Positions 28,450 to 36,570 of a stretch of DNA of 64,000 bases are shown here, one piece after another. Source of the stretch: Salegentibacter mishustinae. Its GTDB lineage: Bacteria; Bacteroidota; Bacteroidia; Flavobacteriales; Flavobacteriaceae. The stretch is from positions 372,001 through 436,000 of the forward strand of contig NZ_LLKN01000001.1 in NCBI RefSeq assembly GCF_002900095.1, given 5' to 3'. The position numbers were made by a program, and so were the translations under genes. Each line of letters begins with the position of its first letter. The stretch's first letter is position 1. The notes under the pieces were generated by a model. The model was not told where the DNA came from. It did no database searches and saw nothing but the letters and a program-made list of their open reading frames with translations.

Positions 28450-30699
28450 ATGATTCCACAAACATTTAAAGAGGTTATCGATTTAGGAGATGGAAGAGAA
28501 ATCTCTATCGAAACCGGAAAATTAGCAAAGCAGGCCCACGGGTCGGTTGTTGTTCAAATGGGCAATGCTATGTTGCTTTGTACTGTAGTATCTTCTTATA
28601 AAGAAAGTACTATGGATTTCTTTCCACTAACTGTAGATTACAGGGAAAAATTTGCTGCCGCAGGTCGTTACCCGGGCGGTTTCTTTAAAAGAGAAGCAAG
28701 ACCAAGTGACGGCGAAGTTTTAACAATGAGAATTGTAGACCGCGTATTGCGTCCACTTTTCCCATCAGATTATAGAACAGAGACTCAGGTGATGATCCAA
28801 TTGATGTCTCACGACGAAGAAGTTATGCCAGATGCTTTGGCAGGACTTGCTGCTTCGGCCGCTATCCAACTTTCAGACATTCCTTTTGAAACTGCTATTT
28901 CTGAAGCTCGTGTAGCCAGAATAGATGGTGAATTTGTGATAAACCCAAGCCGTAGCCAATTACAGGATTCTGACATCGATATGATTATTGGTGCATCTTC
29001 AGATTCTGTAATGATGGTTGAAGGTGAGATGAAAGAAATTTCAGAAGAAGAAATGGCCGAGGCTATTCAATTCGCTCACGAACACATCAAAAAACAAATA
29101 GATGCTCAATTGCGTTTAGCTGAAGCGTTTGGTAAAAAACCGGTTAGGGAATATGCCACTGCTGAAGAAAAAGAAGATATAGAGAAAAAAGTTCGCGATG
29201 CGGCTTACGATAAAATTTACGAGATTGCTAAAGGTGGTCACGGTAAAAAAGAACGTAGCGAAGCTTTTTCTGCAGTAAAAGACGAAGTTTTAGCTTTATT
29301 TTCTGAAGAAGAATTGGAAGAAAATGAAAAGCTGATCAAAAAATATTATAGCAAAACTGAAAAAGAAGCGGTAAGAGAACTTACTCTTGCTGAAGGTATT
29401 CGTCTTGATGGTAGAAAAACCGACGAAATTAGACCTATCTGGTGTGAAACCGATTATTTACCATCGGTACACGGTTCGGCTATTTTCACTCGTGGGGAAA
29501 CTCAGGCTTTGGCAACTGTTACTTTGGGTACTTCCAGAGAAGCAAACACCATAGATATGCCAACTCACCAAGGTGAGGAAACTTTCTATTTACATTATAA
29601 TTTCCCTCCATTTTGTACCGGAGAAGCTTACCCAATTAGAGGTACTTCAAGACGTGAAATAGGACACGGAAACCTTGCACAACGTGCATTAAAAGGAATG
29701 ATTCCTGAAAACAATCCTTATACAGTAAGAATCGTTTCTGAAGTATTAGAATCTAACGGCTCGTCCTCTATGGCAACGGTTTGTGCCGGAACTATGGCAA
29801 TGATGGACGCCGGGGTTAAAATGAAAAAACCGGTTTCTGGTATCGCTATGGGATTAATTTCTGATGGTGAGCGCCACGCTGTACTTTCAGACATTCTTGG
29901 AGATGAAGATCACCTTGGAGATATGGACTTTAAAGTAACCGGAACGGCTGACGGGATTACCGCTTGCCAAATGGATATTAAAGTAAAAGGACTTCCTTAC
30001 GAAATCTTAGTAAAAGCGCTAAAACAAGCTCGCGCAGGAAGACTTCATATTCTAGAAAAACTGACTGATACTATTGCTGAGCCAAACGAAAATGTAAAAG
30101 CTCACGCTCCAAAAATCATCACCAGAAGAATTCCTAACGAATTTATTGGTGCATTGATTGGGCCTGGAGGAAAAGTGATTCAGGAACTTCAAAAAACTAC
30201 AGGATGTGAAATCGTTATTAACGAAGACCCTGTAACTGAAGAAGGTATTGTTGAAATTCTTGGAACAAAACAAGAAGGTATAGATAAAGTTCTTGCAAAA
30301 ATAGATTCTATCACTTTCAAACCTGAAAAAGGAAGTGTTTACGAAGTAAAAGTTATTAAAGTTCTTGACTTTGGTGCCGTAGTAGAATATGTTGATGCTC
30401 CTGGCAACGAGGTTTTACTTCACATCTCTGAACTGGCTTGGGAACGCACAGATAACGTAACCGATATTCTTAATATTGGAGATGTAATAGATGTAAAATA
30501 CTTTGGTGTAGACCCTAAAACCCGTAAGGAAAAAGTTTCAAGAAAAGCATTGCTTGAAAAACCTGAAGGTTACCAGGCAAGACCACCAAGAGACAACGAT
30601 CGTAACGATAGAGGTCGTGACAACCGTGGTTCTCGAGACAATCGTGGTCGTGATGATCGCAGAGGCAGAGATAATAAAGATCGTAGAAATAACGATTAA
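28450..30699 (+). CDS. pnp: Polyribonucleotide nucleotidyltransferase (PNPase)
   Basis: A 749-residue PNPase, a phosphorolytic 3'-5' exoribonuclease and degradosome enzyme. The ATG at 28450 gives [16 protein letters not shown]; a GTG 12 codons upstream is in frame but atypical. Order: first RNase PH domain (about 1-145), helical domain, second RNase PH domain (about 325-480, with [17 protein letters not shown] and [15 protein letters not shown]), KH domain (about 560, [11 protein letters not shown]), S1 domain (about 627-695) and a disordered tail from about 707 rich in Arg, Asp, Asn and Gly. It lies between rpsO and rpoD, each with its own terminator. Confidence 0.97.
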   Translation: MIPQTFKEVIDLGDGREISIETGKLAKQAHGSVVVQMGNAMLLCTVVSSYKESTMDFFPLTVDYREKFAAAGRYPGGFFKREARPSDGEVLTMRIVDRVLRPLFPSDYRTETQVMIQLMSHDEEVMPDALAGLAASAAIQLSDIPFETAISEARVARIDGEFVINPSRSQLQDSDIDMIIGASSDSVMMVEGEMKEISEEEMAEAIQFAHEHIKKQIDAQLRLAEAFGKKPVREYATAEEKEDIEKKVRDAAYDKIYEIAKGGHGKKERSEAFSAVKDEVLALFSEEELEENEKLIKKYYSKTEKEAVRELTLAEGIRLDGRKTDEIRPIWCETDYLPSVHGSAIFTRGETQALATVTLGTSREANTIDMPTHQGEETFYLHYNFPPFCTGEAYPIRGTSRREIGHGNLAQRALKGMIPENNPYTVRIVSEVLESNGSSSMATVCAGTMAMMDAGVKMKKPVSGIAMGLISDGERHAVLSDILGDEDHLGDMDFKVTGTADGITACQMDIKVKGLPYEILVKALKQARAGRLHILEKLTDTIAEPNENVKAHAPKIITRRIPNEFIGALIGPGGKVIQELQKTTGCEIVINEDPVTEEGIVEILGTKQEGIDKVLAKIDSITFKPEKGSVYEVKVIKVLDFGAVVEYVDAPGNEVLLHISELAWERTDNVTDILNIGDVIDVKYFGVDPKTRKEKVSRKALLEKPEGYQARPPRDNDRNDRGRDNRGSRDNRGRDDRRGRDNKDRRNND

Positions 30700-30722
30700 T
30701 TATTTTTAAGCATTATAAACTT

Positions 30723-30757
30723 AAATCCCCGAAAATTACTTTTTGGGGATTTTTTTA
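30723..30757 (+). terminator. Rho-independent terminator after pnp
   Basis: AAATCCCC pairs with GGGGATTT and the stem extends through AAAA/TTTT to a 4-nt loop; a T run follows. Confidence 0.9.
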
Positions 30758-30783
30758 TGCAATTTATTAAGTGCCTTTTAAAC

Positions 30784-30808
30784 GTCAAGCTGAACTTGCA
30801 GGATGACG
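30784..30808. repeat. Short imperfect palindrome related to class B repeats
   Basis: GTCAAGCTGAACTTG followed by GGATGAC resembles the GTCATCCTGAACTTG element seen in full near 42853. It is a degenerate copy in the rpoD upstream region. Confidence 0.5.
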
Positions 30809-30835
30809 AAAAGATGATATTTTTATTTTTTTTTT

Positions 30836-30920
30836 GCGCTAGGGATTGCAGTGAAAAGCCCGGAATGACCAGCGGGAATGAGGACTTGAAGCGTAAAGCC
30901 CGACCCGCAGGGTAACGCCC
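30836..30920 (+). repeat. Structured intergenic element upstream of rpoD
   Basis: Begins GCGCTAGGGATTG and ends CCCGACCCGCAGGGTAACGCCC in two blocks, with GCG...CGC ends able to pair, an ACCC/GGGT mini-hairpin near the 3' end and a variable middle. It is much more GC-rich than its surroundings and follows a T-rich run. I recognise this type of element as common in intergenic regions of flavobacterial genomes; it may be the conserved RNA motif called Flavo-1, but that was not checked. It lies about 100 bases before the rpoD ATG. Confidence 0.5.
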
Positions 30921-31018
30921 AAATAAAATTAATTAAGGTTTTTTGTAACATTTCGACTACTCTTTGCGTATAAACTAATACAAGAGCTATTCATAATTAA
31001 AATCCAAGGAGACGATAG

Positions 31019-31882
31019 ATGAGACAACTTAAGATTACGAAGCAGGTAACAAACCGTGAGACTGCTTCGTTAGACAAGTATTTGCAAGAAATTGGTAAAG
31101 TTGATCTAATTACTGCCGATGAAGAGGTAGAATTAGCACAACGAATTAAAGCGGGTGATGACCGTGCTTTAGAAAAATTAACTAAAGCGAATTTACGTTT
31201 TGTGGTGTCGGTAGCAAAACAATATCAAAATCAGGGGTTAACCCTACCCGACCTTATTAACGAAGGAAATTTAGGATTGATTAAAGCTGCTAAACGTTTT
31301 GATGAAACGCGTGGTTTTAAATTTATCTCCTATGCAGTATGGTGGATTCGCCAGTCTATTCTTCAGGCGCTGGCCGAGCAGTCGCGTATTGTTCGTTTAC
31401 CATTGAATAAAATTGGATCTATTAACAAGATCAACAAAACTTTTGCTTTCTTAGAACAATCTCACGAGCGCCCACCAAGTGCTGAAGAAATTGCGAAAGA
31501 GCTGGACATGACGATTAATGACGTTAAGGAATCTATGAAGAATTCTGGCCGTCATGTCTCTATGGATGCTCCTTTGGTAGAAGGTGAAGATTCTAACCTT
31601 TACGATGTATTACGTTCCGGGGAATCTCCAAATCCTGATAAAGAACTTTTACACGAATCTCTAAGAACTGAAATTGAGCGTGCATTAGAAACTTTAACTC
31701 CGCGTGAAGCAGATGTTATTCGTTTATACTTTGGTCTTGGAGACCAGCACCCTATGACGCTTGAAGAAATTGGAGAAACTTTTGATCTAACAAGAGAAAG
31801 AGTTAGACAGATTAAAGAAAAAGCGATTAGAAGGTTAAAACACACTTCTAGAAGCAAGATCCTGAAAACTTATTTAGGATAA
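31019..31882 (+). CDS. rpoD: Primary RNA polymerase sigma factor (RpoD/SigA)
   Basis: A 287-residue group 1 sigma factor of the short Bacteroidota form, without the acidic region 1.1 of proteobacterial sigma 70. Region 1.2 ([16 protein letters not shown]), region 2 ([18 protein letters not shown] and [13 protein letters not shown]), region 3, and the region 4 helix-turn-helix ([20 protein letters not shown]) can be read. Such factors recognise the TTG/TAnnTTTG promoters marked elsewhere in this window. A purine-rich AAGGAGACG lies just before the ATG, an unusually clear Shine-Dalgarno for this phylum. Two terminators follow. Confidence 0.97.
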   Translation: MRQLKITKQVTNRETASLDKYLQEIGKVDLITADEEVELAQRIKAGDDRALEKLTKANLRFVVSVAKQYQNQGLTLPDLINEGNLGLIKAAKRFDETRGFKFISYAVWWIRQSILQALAEQSRIVRLPLNKIGSINKINKTFAFLEQSHERPPSAEEIAKELDMTINDVKESMKNSGRHVSMDAPLVEGEDSNLYDVLRSGESPNPDKELLHESLRTEIERALETLTPREADVIRLYFGLGDQHPMTLEEIGETFDLTRERVRQIKEKAIRRLKHTSRSKILKTYLG

Positions 31883-31897
31883 GATATTTAAAATGAC

Positions 31898-31944
31898 AAC
31901 AGTTAATGCCGGCGACGGCTGGCTAACATAACTGTTCGTTTTTT
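31898..31944 (+). terminator. First of two tandem terminators after rpoD
   Basis: AACAGTTA (31898-31905) pairs with TAACTGTT (31929-31936), and inside it GCCGGC pairs with GCTGGC; a T-rich run follows. Confidence 0.75.
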
Positions 31945-31955
31945 GATTGATGAAT

Positions 31956-31985
31956 GACCCCGGCGTGATGAACCGGGGTTTTTTC
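31956..31985 (+). terminator. Second tandem terminator after rpoD
   Basis: ACCCCGG (31957-31963) pairs with CCGGGGT (31973-31979), followed by six T residues. Confidence 0.88.
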
Positions 31986-32046
31986 GTTTAAGTTCTTTGA
32001 GGATATTATTATTTTAAACGTAACTTAAACAGTTATTAAAATTTAT

Positions 32047-32054
32047 TATTTTTG
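32047..32054 (+). promoter_or_regulatory. Candidate -7 box for the BLUF gene
   Basis: TATTTTTG matches TAnnTTTG, 23 bases before the ATG at 32078. Confidence 0.5.
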
Positions 32055-32077
32055 CCCGATCAACTTCAAAATATAAT

Positions 32078-32488
32078 ATGCGCTACGCCATAAGTTATGT
32101 AAGTACCGTAAACCCGGCACTTTCAGAAAGTGAAATCCAGGAAGCTCTGGACTTTAGTAAAAACTGGAATAACGATAATCAAGTTACCGGAGTACTATTA
32201 TATTCCCAGGGTAATTTTTTCCAGGTTTTGGAAGGCGAAGAACAATTACTAAAAGATCTTTTTAAACGAATTAAGGCCGACCAAAGGCATCATAATATTA
32301 TTACTATATTCCAGAAACAGATTCCTGATATCCAGTTTGATGGATACGAAGCCGATTTTATTTCGCTAGACGATCGTTTTCAGCAAAAAAATATAAACAC
32401 CTATACCAACCAGGTGAGCCTGCTTAATCCTGCTATTCAAAGCTCTGTAAGGTATATCTTAAATAAATTTACAGAAGGCATAAAATAA
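32078..32488 (+). CDS. BLUF-domain blue-light sensor protein
   Basis: A 136-residue stand-alone BLUF protein. Features typical of the FAD-binding fold are the N-terminal ISYVST with the photoactive Tyr, an Asn in the FSKNWNNDNQVTG helix-turn, and the Gln of FFQVLEGEE that takes part in the light-driven hydrogen-bond switch. No output domain is attached, so signalling must pass through a partner protein, as known for short BLUF proteins. It has its own promoter box after the rpoD terminators, and rpe follows with a separate box. The target pathway is not visible from the neighbours. Confidence 0.9.
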   Translation: MRYAISYVSTVNPALSESEIQEALDFSKNWNNDNQVTGVLLYSQGNFFQVLEGEEQLLKDLFKRIKADQRHHNIITIFQKQIPDIQFDGYEADFISLDDRFQQKNINTYTNQVSLLNPAIQSSVRYILNKFTEGIK

Positions 32489-32510
32489 GTTTAATCTTGT
32501 TATTTTTGTG

Positions 32511-32518
32511 TGCACACT
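32511..32518 (+). promoter_or_regulatory. Candidate -7 box for rpe-ypdA
   Basis: TATTTTTG preceded by TTG-containing sequence, 18 bases before the rpe ATG at 32537. Confidence 0.5.
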
Positions 32519-32536
32519 TACAACAGCACAACAATT

Positions 32537-33199
32537 ATGAGTACAAAACTTATTGCCCCATCTATTCTTGCTGCAGATTTTGGAAATCTTCAGCGTGATG
32601 TTGAAATGGTAAACCAAAGTGAGGCCGACTGGTTTCATATTGATATTATGGACGGTGTTTTTGTTCCGAATATTTCTTACGGAATGCCCGTACTTCAGGC
32701 TATTACCAAACATGCCGAAAAAACTATTGATGTTCACCTTATGATCGTAGATCCAGATAGGTACATTAAAGAATTCGCCAACTTGGGAGCCGATAATCTT
32801 ACCGTGCATTATGAAGCCTGCACACACTTGCATAGGACGCTACAAGCGATTAAAGCCGAAGGAATGCAGGCCGGGGTTGCGATAAATCCGCATACCAGTG
32901 TAGATTTATTGAAAGATGTGATCAATGATATCGACATAGTTTGTATAATGAGTGTTAATCCGGGTTTCGGCGGACAAAGTTTTATTGAGAACACCTACCA
33001 AAAAGTTCAGCGTTTAAAAGAGCTTATTGTAACTCATAACGCTTCAACTTTAATTGAAATTGATGGCGGAGTAACTAACGAAAATGCTACCCAGCTTATA
33101 AAAGCGGGAGCAGATGTTCTTGTAGCCGGTAGTTATGTTTTTAAAGCTAAAGACCAGAAGGAAACCATAAAAGACCTAAAAAAACTTGCAAACTCCTAA
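32537..33199 (+). CDS. rpe: Ribulose-phosphate 3-epimerase
   Basis: A 220-residue TIM-barrel enzyme interconverting ribulose 5-phosphate and xylulose 5-phosphate in the pentose phosphate pathway. The signatures APSILAADF, WFHIDIMDGVFVPN, MSVNPGFGGQSF and EIDGGV are present with the metal-binding His/Asp residues. The ATG at 32537 is used; an upstream GTG would sit inside the promoter box. Its 3' end overlaps the start of ypdA by 14 bases. Confidence 0.96.
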   Translation: MSTKLIAPSILAADFGNLQRDVEMVNQSEADWFHIDIMDGVFVPNISYGMPVLQAITKHAEKTIDVHLMIVDPDRYIKEFANLGADNLTVHYEACTHLHRTLQAIKAEGMQAGVAINPHTSVDLLKDVINDIDIVCIMSVNPGFGGQSFIENTYQKVQRLKELIVTHNASTLIEIDGGVTNENATQLIKAGADVLVAGSYVFKAKDQKETIKDLKKLANS

Positions 33200-34169
33200 G
33201 AATACTTACGATGTTATAATTATTGGTGGCGGCCCTATTGGTATTGCCTGTGCCCTGGAAGCTGAAAAGAAAAACCTTTCTTATCTTATTCTGGAAAAGG
33301 GTTGCCTGGCAAATTCCTTGTATAATTATCCTACAAACATGACTTTCTTTTCAACCTCAGAAAAACTGGAGTTGGATGATATCCCGTTTATCAGCAATAA
33401 CCCCAAGCCCAGAAAAGCTGAGGCTTTAGAATATTATCGTAGGATTGCTACATCTAATAAAATTAACATCAAGTTATTTGAAAAGGTCAACAGGGTTGAA
33501 TCGAAAGATAACCTGCATACTGTAACAAGTACAAAAAACCAGTACACTGCAAAAAATGTAGTAGTGGCTACCGGTTTCTATGACATCCCGAATTACCTGA
33601 ACATTCCCGGGGAAGATTTACCAAAAGTAGCTCATTATTATGGAGATCCTCATTATTATGCCACTCTAAAGACCGTTGTGGTTGGTGCGAGCAATTCGGC
33701 TGTAGATGCAGCGCTAGAAATATACCGAAAAGGTGGCGAGGTTACGATGATTGTTAGAAAAGATGAAATTGGTCGCCGGGTAAAATACTGGGTGCGGCCC
33801 GATATTGATAACCGAATTAAGGAAGGCAGCATCAAAGCTTTTTTCAATGCTAATTTAAAAGAAATTAAAGAGAAGGAAGTTATTATTGAAACCCCGGAAG
33901 GTGAAAAAGTACTTGAAAACGACTTCGTTCTAATGCTCACAGGCTATCGTCCAAATTTTGAGTTTCTAAAAAACATGGGGATTGATCTCTCTGATGACGG
34001 ACGAAAAATTCCTCAATATAACGAGGAAACAATGGAAACAAATGTGAAAGGAATATACCTGGCTGGAGTTATTTGCGGTGGTGTAGAAACTCATAAATGG
34101 TTTATAGAAAACTCAAGGGTTCATGCTGCTATGATAATGAAAGATCTGGCTCGTAAAGAAACGGCTTAA
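33186..34169 (+). CDS. ypdA: YpdA-family FAD/NADPH disulfide reductase (putative bacillithiol reductase)
   Basis: A 327-residue two-dinucleotide-binding flavoprotein. The FAD motif VIIIGGGPIGIACALEA is N-terminal and the NADPH motif VVVGASNSAVDAALE is near residue 165. It lacks the CxxC pair of true thioredoxin reductases, which is characteristic of YpdA. In Firmicutes YpdA reduces oxidised bacillithiol, and many Bacteroidota make bacillithiol, but no bsh gene is in this window. The start is a TTG at 33186 inside the end of rpe: no in-frame ATG precedes the FAD motif and an in-frame stop lies just upstream at 33168-33170. Translation is probably coupled to rpe. Confidence 0.85.
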   Translation: MQTPKNTYDVIIIGGGPIGIACALEAEKKNLSYLILEKGCLANSLYNYPTNMTFFSTSEKLELDDIPFISNNPKPRKAEALEYYRRIATSNKINIKLFEKVNRVESKDNLHTVTSTKNQYTAKNVVVATGFYDIPNYLNIPGEDLPKVAHYYGDPHYYATLKTVVVGASNSAVDAALEIYRKGGEVTMIVRKDEIGRRVKYWVRPDIDNRIKEGSIKAFFNANLKEIKEKEVIIETPEGEKVLENDFVLMLTGYRPNFEFLKNMGIDLSDDGRKIPQYNEETMETNVKGIYLAGVICGGVETHKWFIENSRVHAAMIMKDLARKETA

Positions 34170-34325
34170 TTACAAGTGCACCCTCACCTGGCGCCTATTG
34201 TTTTTCTCATAATCCAGGTGCGCATCTTCCTTAGAAACACCACGGGGCCCGAGTCTATCTACCAGGATTCTAATATTATCTGAGCCTCTTTATGCTCATA
34301 AATTCTTGCTATTTCTATGGTCATT
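34170..34325 (-). pseudogene. Possible remnant of a broken gene
   Basis: The minus strand reads coding-like in two frames. One frame begins MTIEIARIYEHKEAQIILES and stops at once; the next continues as RILVDRLGPRGVSKEDAHL and NNRRQVRVHL to a stop at 34170. A single frameshift would join them. The ending NNRRQVRVHL faintly resembles the end of OmpA-type domains, but I cannot name the family. It may be the tail of a lost gene. Confidence 0.3.
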
Positions 34326-34334
34326 TCTTAAAAA

Positions 34335-34364
34335 AAAAGCGATCTCAATTATAAGATCGCTTTT
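34335..34364. terminator. Bidirectional terminator
   Basis: An 11-bp perfect stem AAAAGCGATCT/AGATCGCTTTT with an 8-nt loop, A-rich on one side and T-rich on the other. It can serve ypdA on the plus strand and the hypothetical gene at 34387-34752 on the minus strand. Confidence 0.85.
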
Positions 34365-34386
34365 CTAAGTTTTGAATAAAAGATTA

Positions 34387-34752
34387 TTATCTACTCATCA
34401 GAACAACTTCCGAGGAGTTTAAACTATCATTTCTATTCAACAATTTTCCGTAAAATTCCAAATCACTTTGTTGGTCCTTAAATGATTTGTCCAACCATTT
34501 TGCAGCCTTGTTTATCGGAAATTTATATACTTTAATCTCTGGATAAGTATCTGGAGATTCAGACTCGTCAATTCCAATTTCAATTTGCTGTTTACTTTTA
34601 TTGTAATAAACATACTTAGCAAGGAAATTGTGTTTAATAAGGCTAATAAATTCTTCAGGAAGTTCCTGGCAGGTTTCGCACTCTTCAATGTATTGTTTTA
34701 CTAATTGACGAAGGCTTAGCCTAATTTCGTTGGTATTTAAATAAGATGCCAT
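34387..34752 (-). CDS. Hypothetical protein (121 aa)
   Basis: A complete small gene with its own terminator side (34335-34364). The protein is soluble and charged, begins MASYLNTNEIRLSLRQLV, has a CETC motif near residue 25-28, and has no signal peptide or membrane segment. I do not recognise the family. Codon use looks like that of its neighbours, which supports a real gene. The 296-bp upstream gap to the divergent monooxygenase gene is AT-rich with no clear element. Confidence 0.65.
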   Translation of the reverse strand: MASYLNTNEIRLSLRQLVKQYIEECETCQELPEEFISLIKHNFLAKYVYYNKSKQQIEIGIDESESPDTYPEIKVYKFPINKAAKWLDKSFKDQQSDLEFYGKLLNRNDSLNSSEVVLMSR

Positions 34753-35048
34753 AGGTGTTAATTTTAGTGGTTTGCTAAGGCTAAATTATGTGGAAGTTTG
34801 GCGGGTGAAAATTTTTTATGCGTACTTTAACTTCAGATTGTTAATATATCTAAATTAAATCAATTTTTGGTAATAAAAAAATTAACGAAAACCTTTTCGC
34901 TCCAAGCAATTCAAAGTAAAAATGCGAATTCATTCTTAACTTTCTATTAGCATTTTTAAGGAAAGGACTCACAATAAGGATTGTTGAGGATTAGTGTAAG
35001 GAATTCAATCTTCTTTCGGCTATTTGTAAGCATAAAATCAAATCCAAT

Positions 35049-36059
35049 ATGGCTTCAAAATTAAGTGATATCCCCTACTCTATTCTTGAATTGGCTACGG
35101 TAGCCAAAAATTCCAGTGTCAAAGAAACTTTTGATCGAAGCCTTGATTTGGCTCAAAAAGCGGAGGAAATGGGGTATAGTCGATTATGGCTGGCCGAACA
35201 TCATAATATGGTAAGTATTGCCAGTTCTGCAACCTCGGTATTGATAGGCCATATTGCTGAAGGTACGAAGAAAATTAAAGTAGGATCGGGTGGAATTATG
35301 CTTCCAAATCATTCTCCTCTAATCGTTGCTGAACAGTTTGGAACTTTAGGAACACTTTATCCTAACAGAATAGATCTGGGATTAGGAAGAGCCCCTGGGA
35401 CCGATCAGGTTACTGCACAGGCAATTCGGTCAGACCGGATGAAGTCGGTTTTTAAATTTCCCGAGGAAGTAAAAGAAATTCAGAAATATTTTTCAGTAGA
35501 AAATGCTCAGGAAAAAGTAAGAGCCGCCGTTGCTGAAGGAGTTGATGTGCCCATCTATATACTGGGATCAAGCACCGATAGTGCCCATCTTGCTGCCGAA
35601 CAGGGATTACCTTATGTTTTCGCCAGTCATTTTGCCCCGGCACAATTGCACCAGGCATTGAGCATCTATCATAATAATTTTAAACCTTCCAAATTTTTAG
35701 AAGAGCCCTACACTATTGCCGGTGTAAATATAATCGCCGCAGATACTACTGCTCAAGCTGAAAAAATATCGACTTCGCTTATAAAAATGATGCTTGGCGT
35801 TATGAGTGGAAATATAGATTATATGCAGCCCCCGGAAGATTTCACGAATGAACATAGGGAAATTCTTGCTCACCCAGGTTTTCAACGAATGCTTAAATAT
35901 GCATTTATTGGCGATCCCGGAACTATAAAAGAAAAAACCGAAGCATTTCTACAGGAAACCGGTGTAAATGAAATTATGGCCGTTTCTCATATTTATGACC
36001 ATCAAGAAAGGTTAAAGTCTTTTGAAATATTTTCGGAAATTATGAAGGGTAATATTTAA
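35049..36059 (+). CDS. LLM-class flavin-dependent oxidoreductase (luciferase-like monooxygenase)
   Basis: A 336-residue bacterial luciferase-like TIM-barrel protein. The segments YSRLWLAEHHNM, IKVGSGGIMLPNHSPL, VAEQFGTLGTLYPNRIDLGLGRAPG and ILGSSTDSAHLAAEQGLPYVFASHF fit the YhbW-like subgroup (MsnO8-type). Members use reduced FMN and O2 on small, often unknown, substrates. No flavin reductase or pathway partner lies next to it, so the substrate cannot be inferred. Confidence 0.88.
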   Translation: MASKLSDIPYSILELATVAKNSSVKETFDRSLDLAQKAEEMGYSRLWLAEHHNMVSIASSATSVLIGHIAEGTKKIKVGSGGIMLPNHSPLIVAEQFGTLGTLYPNRIDLGLGRAPGTDQVTAQAIRSDRMKSVFKFPEEVKEIQKYFSVENAQEKVRAAVAEGVDVPIYILGSSTDSAHLAAEQGLPYVFASHFAPAQLHQALSIYHNNFKPSKFLEEPYTIAGVNIIAADTTAQAEKISTSLIKMMLGVMSGNIDYMQPPEDFTNEHREILAHPGFQRMLKYAFIGDPGTIKEKTEAFLQETGVNEIMAVSHIYDHQERLKSFEIFSEIMKGNI

Positions 36060-36179
36060 GATTGTAGTTTTATAATTTGCTGCCTTACTACAATAGGTAG
36101 ATTTATACTAATATTAATTTTCCTACTGAAAATTCACCAAAAGCCACGGAGCATTTAATTATTAAAAACCTCTTCTTAG

Positions 36180-36235
36180 ACCCCGAAATAAATTCGGGGT
36201 GACGTAGCTTTCGTCATGCTGAACTGGTTTCAGCA
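36180..36235. repeat. Class B palindromic repeat pair
   Basis: CCCCGAA (36181-36187) pairs with TTCGGGG (36193-36199), followed by GTGACG and a second palindrome ATGCTGAAC...TTTCAGCAT. The same modules recur at 42852-43065 and, in altered form, inside fcl. Confidence 0.7.
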
Positions 36236-36349
36236 TATAACACCTAAATTAGCAAACTATCTCGGATAAACTATTAGTTGCTAGAAATGACGTAAATAAA
36301 TTACCATTGCGCAAGTCACGGGCATTTAAATCTCGCTCGCTTATCGATT

Positions 36350-36393
36350 AAAACAACAAAACCTCAAGAATTCTCAAGAGGTTTTGTTGTTTT
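36350..36393. terminator. Long bidirectional hairpin
   Basis: A perfect 16-bp stem AAAACAACAAAACCTC/GAGGTTTTGTTGTTTT with a 12-nt loop. It lies between the convergent monooxygenase and wzi genes and has T tracts on both strands. Confidence 0.75.
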
Positions 36394-36570
36394 AATTGAA
36401 TTAGTAACCCCGGCAGGAGTCAGTTTAGGCTATCGCACCCTGCAATTATAAAGGCTTTCTATTTTGTGTTGACGATTTGTGAACCTTAATTTTGATTCGT
36501 TTTACGCTAATTTAATAATAAGGTTTGACTCCTGGAATAAGTCTTTGATTTTTAACAAAGTTCGCCAAAC

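Larger units (their letters stand above)
36060..36570. other. Gene-free convergent gap with repeats and a hairpin
   Basis: The gap holds a class B repeat (36180-36235), a long hairpin (36350-36393) and an inverted 9-mer, CAGGAGTCA at 36414 and TGACTCCTG at about 36527. No coding frame is convincing. Both flanking genes end here, so the hairpin probably terminates transcription from both sides. Confidence 0.6.

Noticed and set aside
31898-31936. Clover-like pairing that might be a tRNA or riboswitch
   Set aside because: It forms one extended hairpin followed by T residues, which fits a terminator; no tRNA T-loop or known aptamer core is seen.
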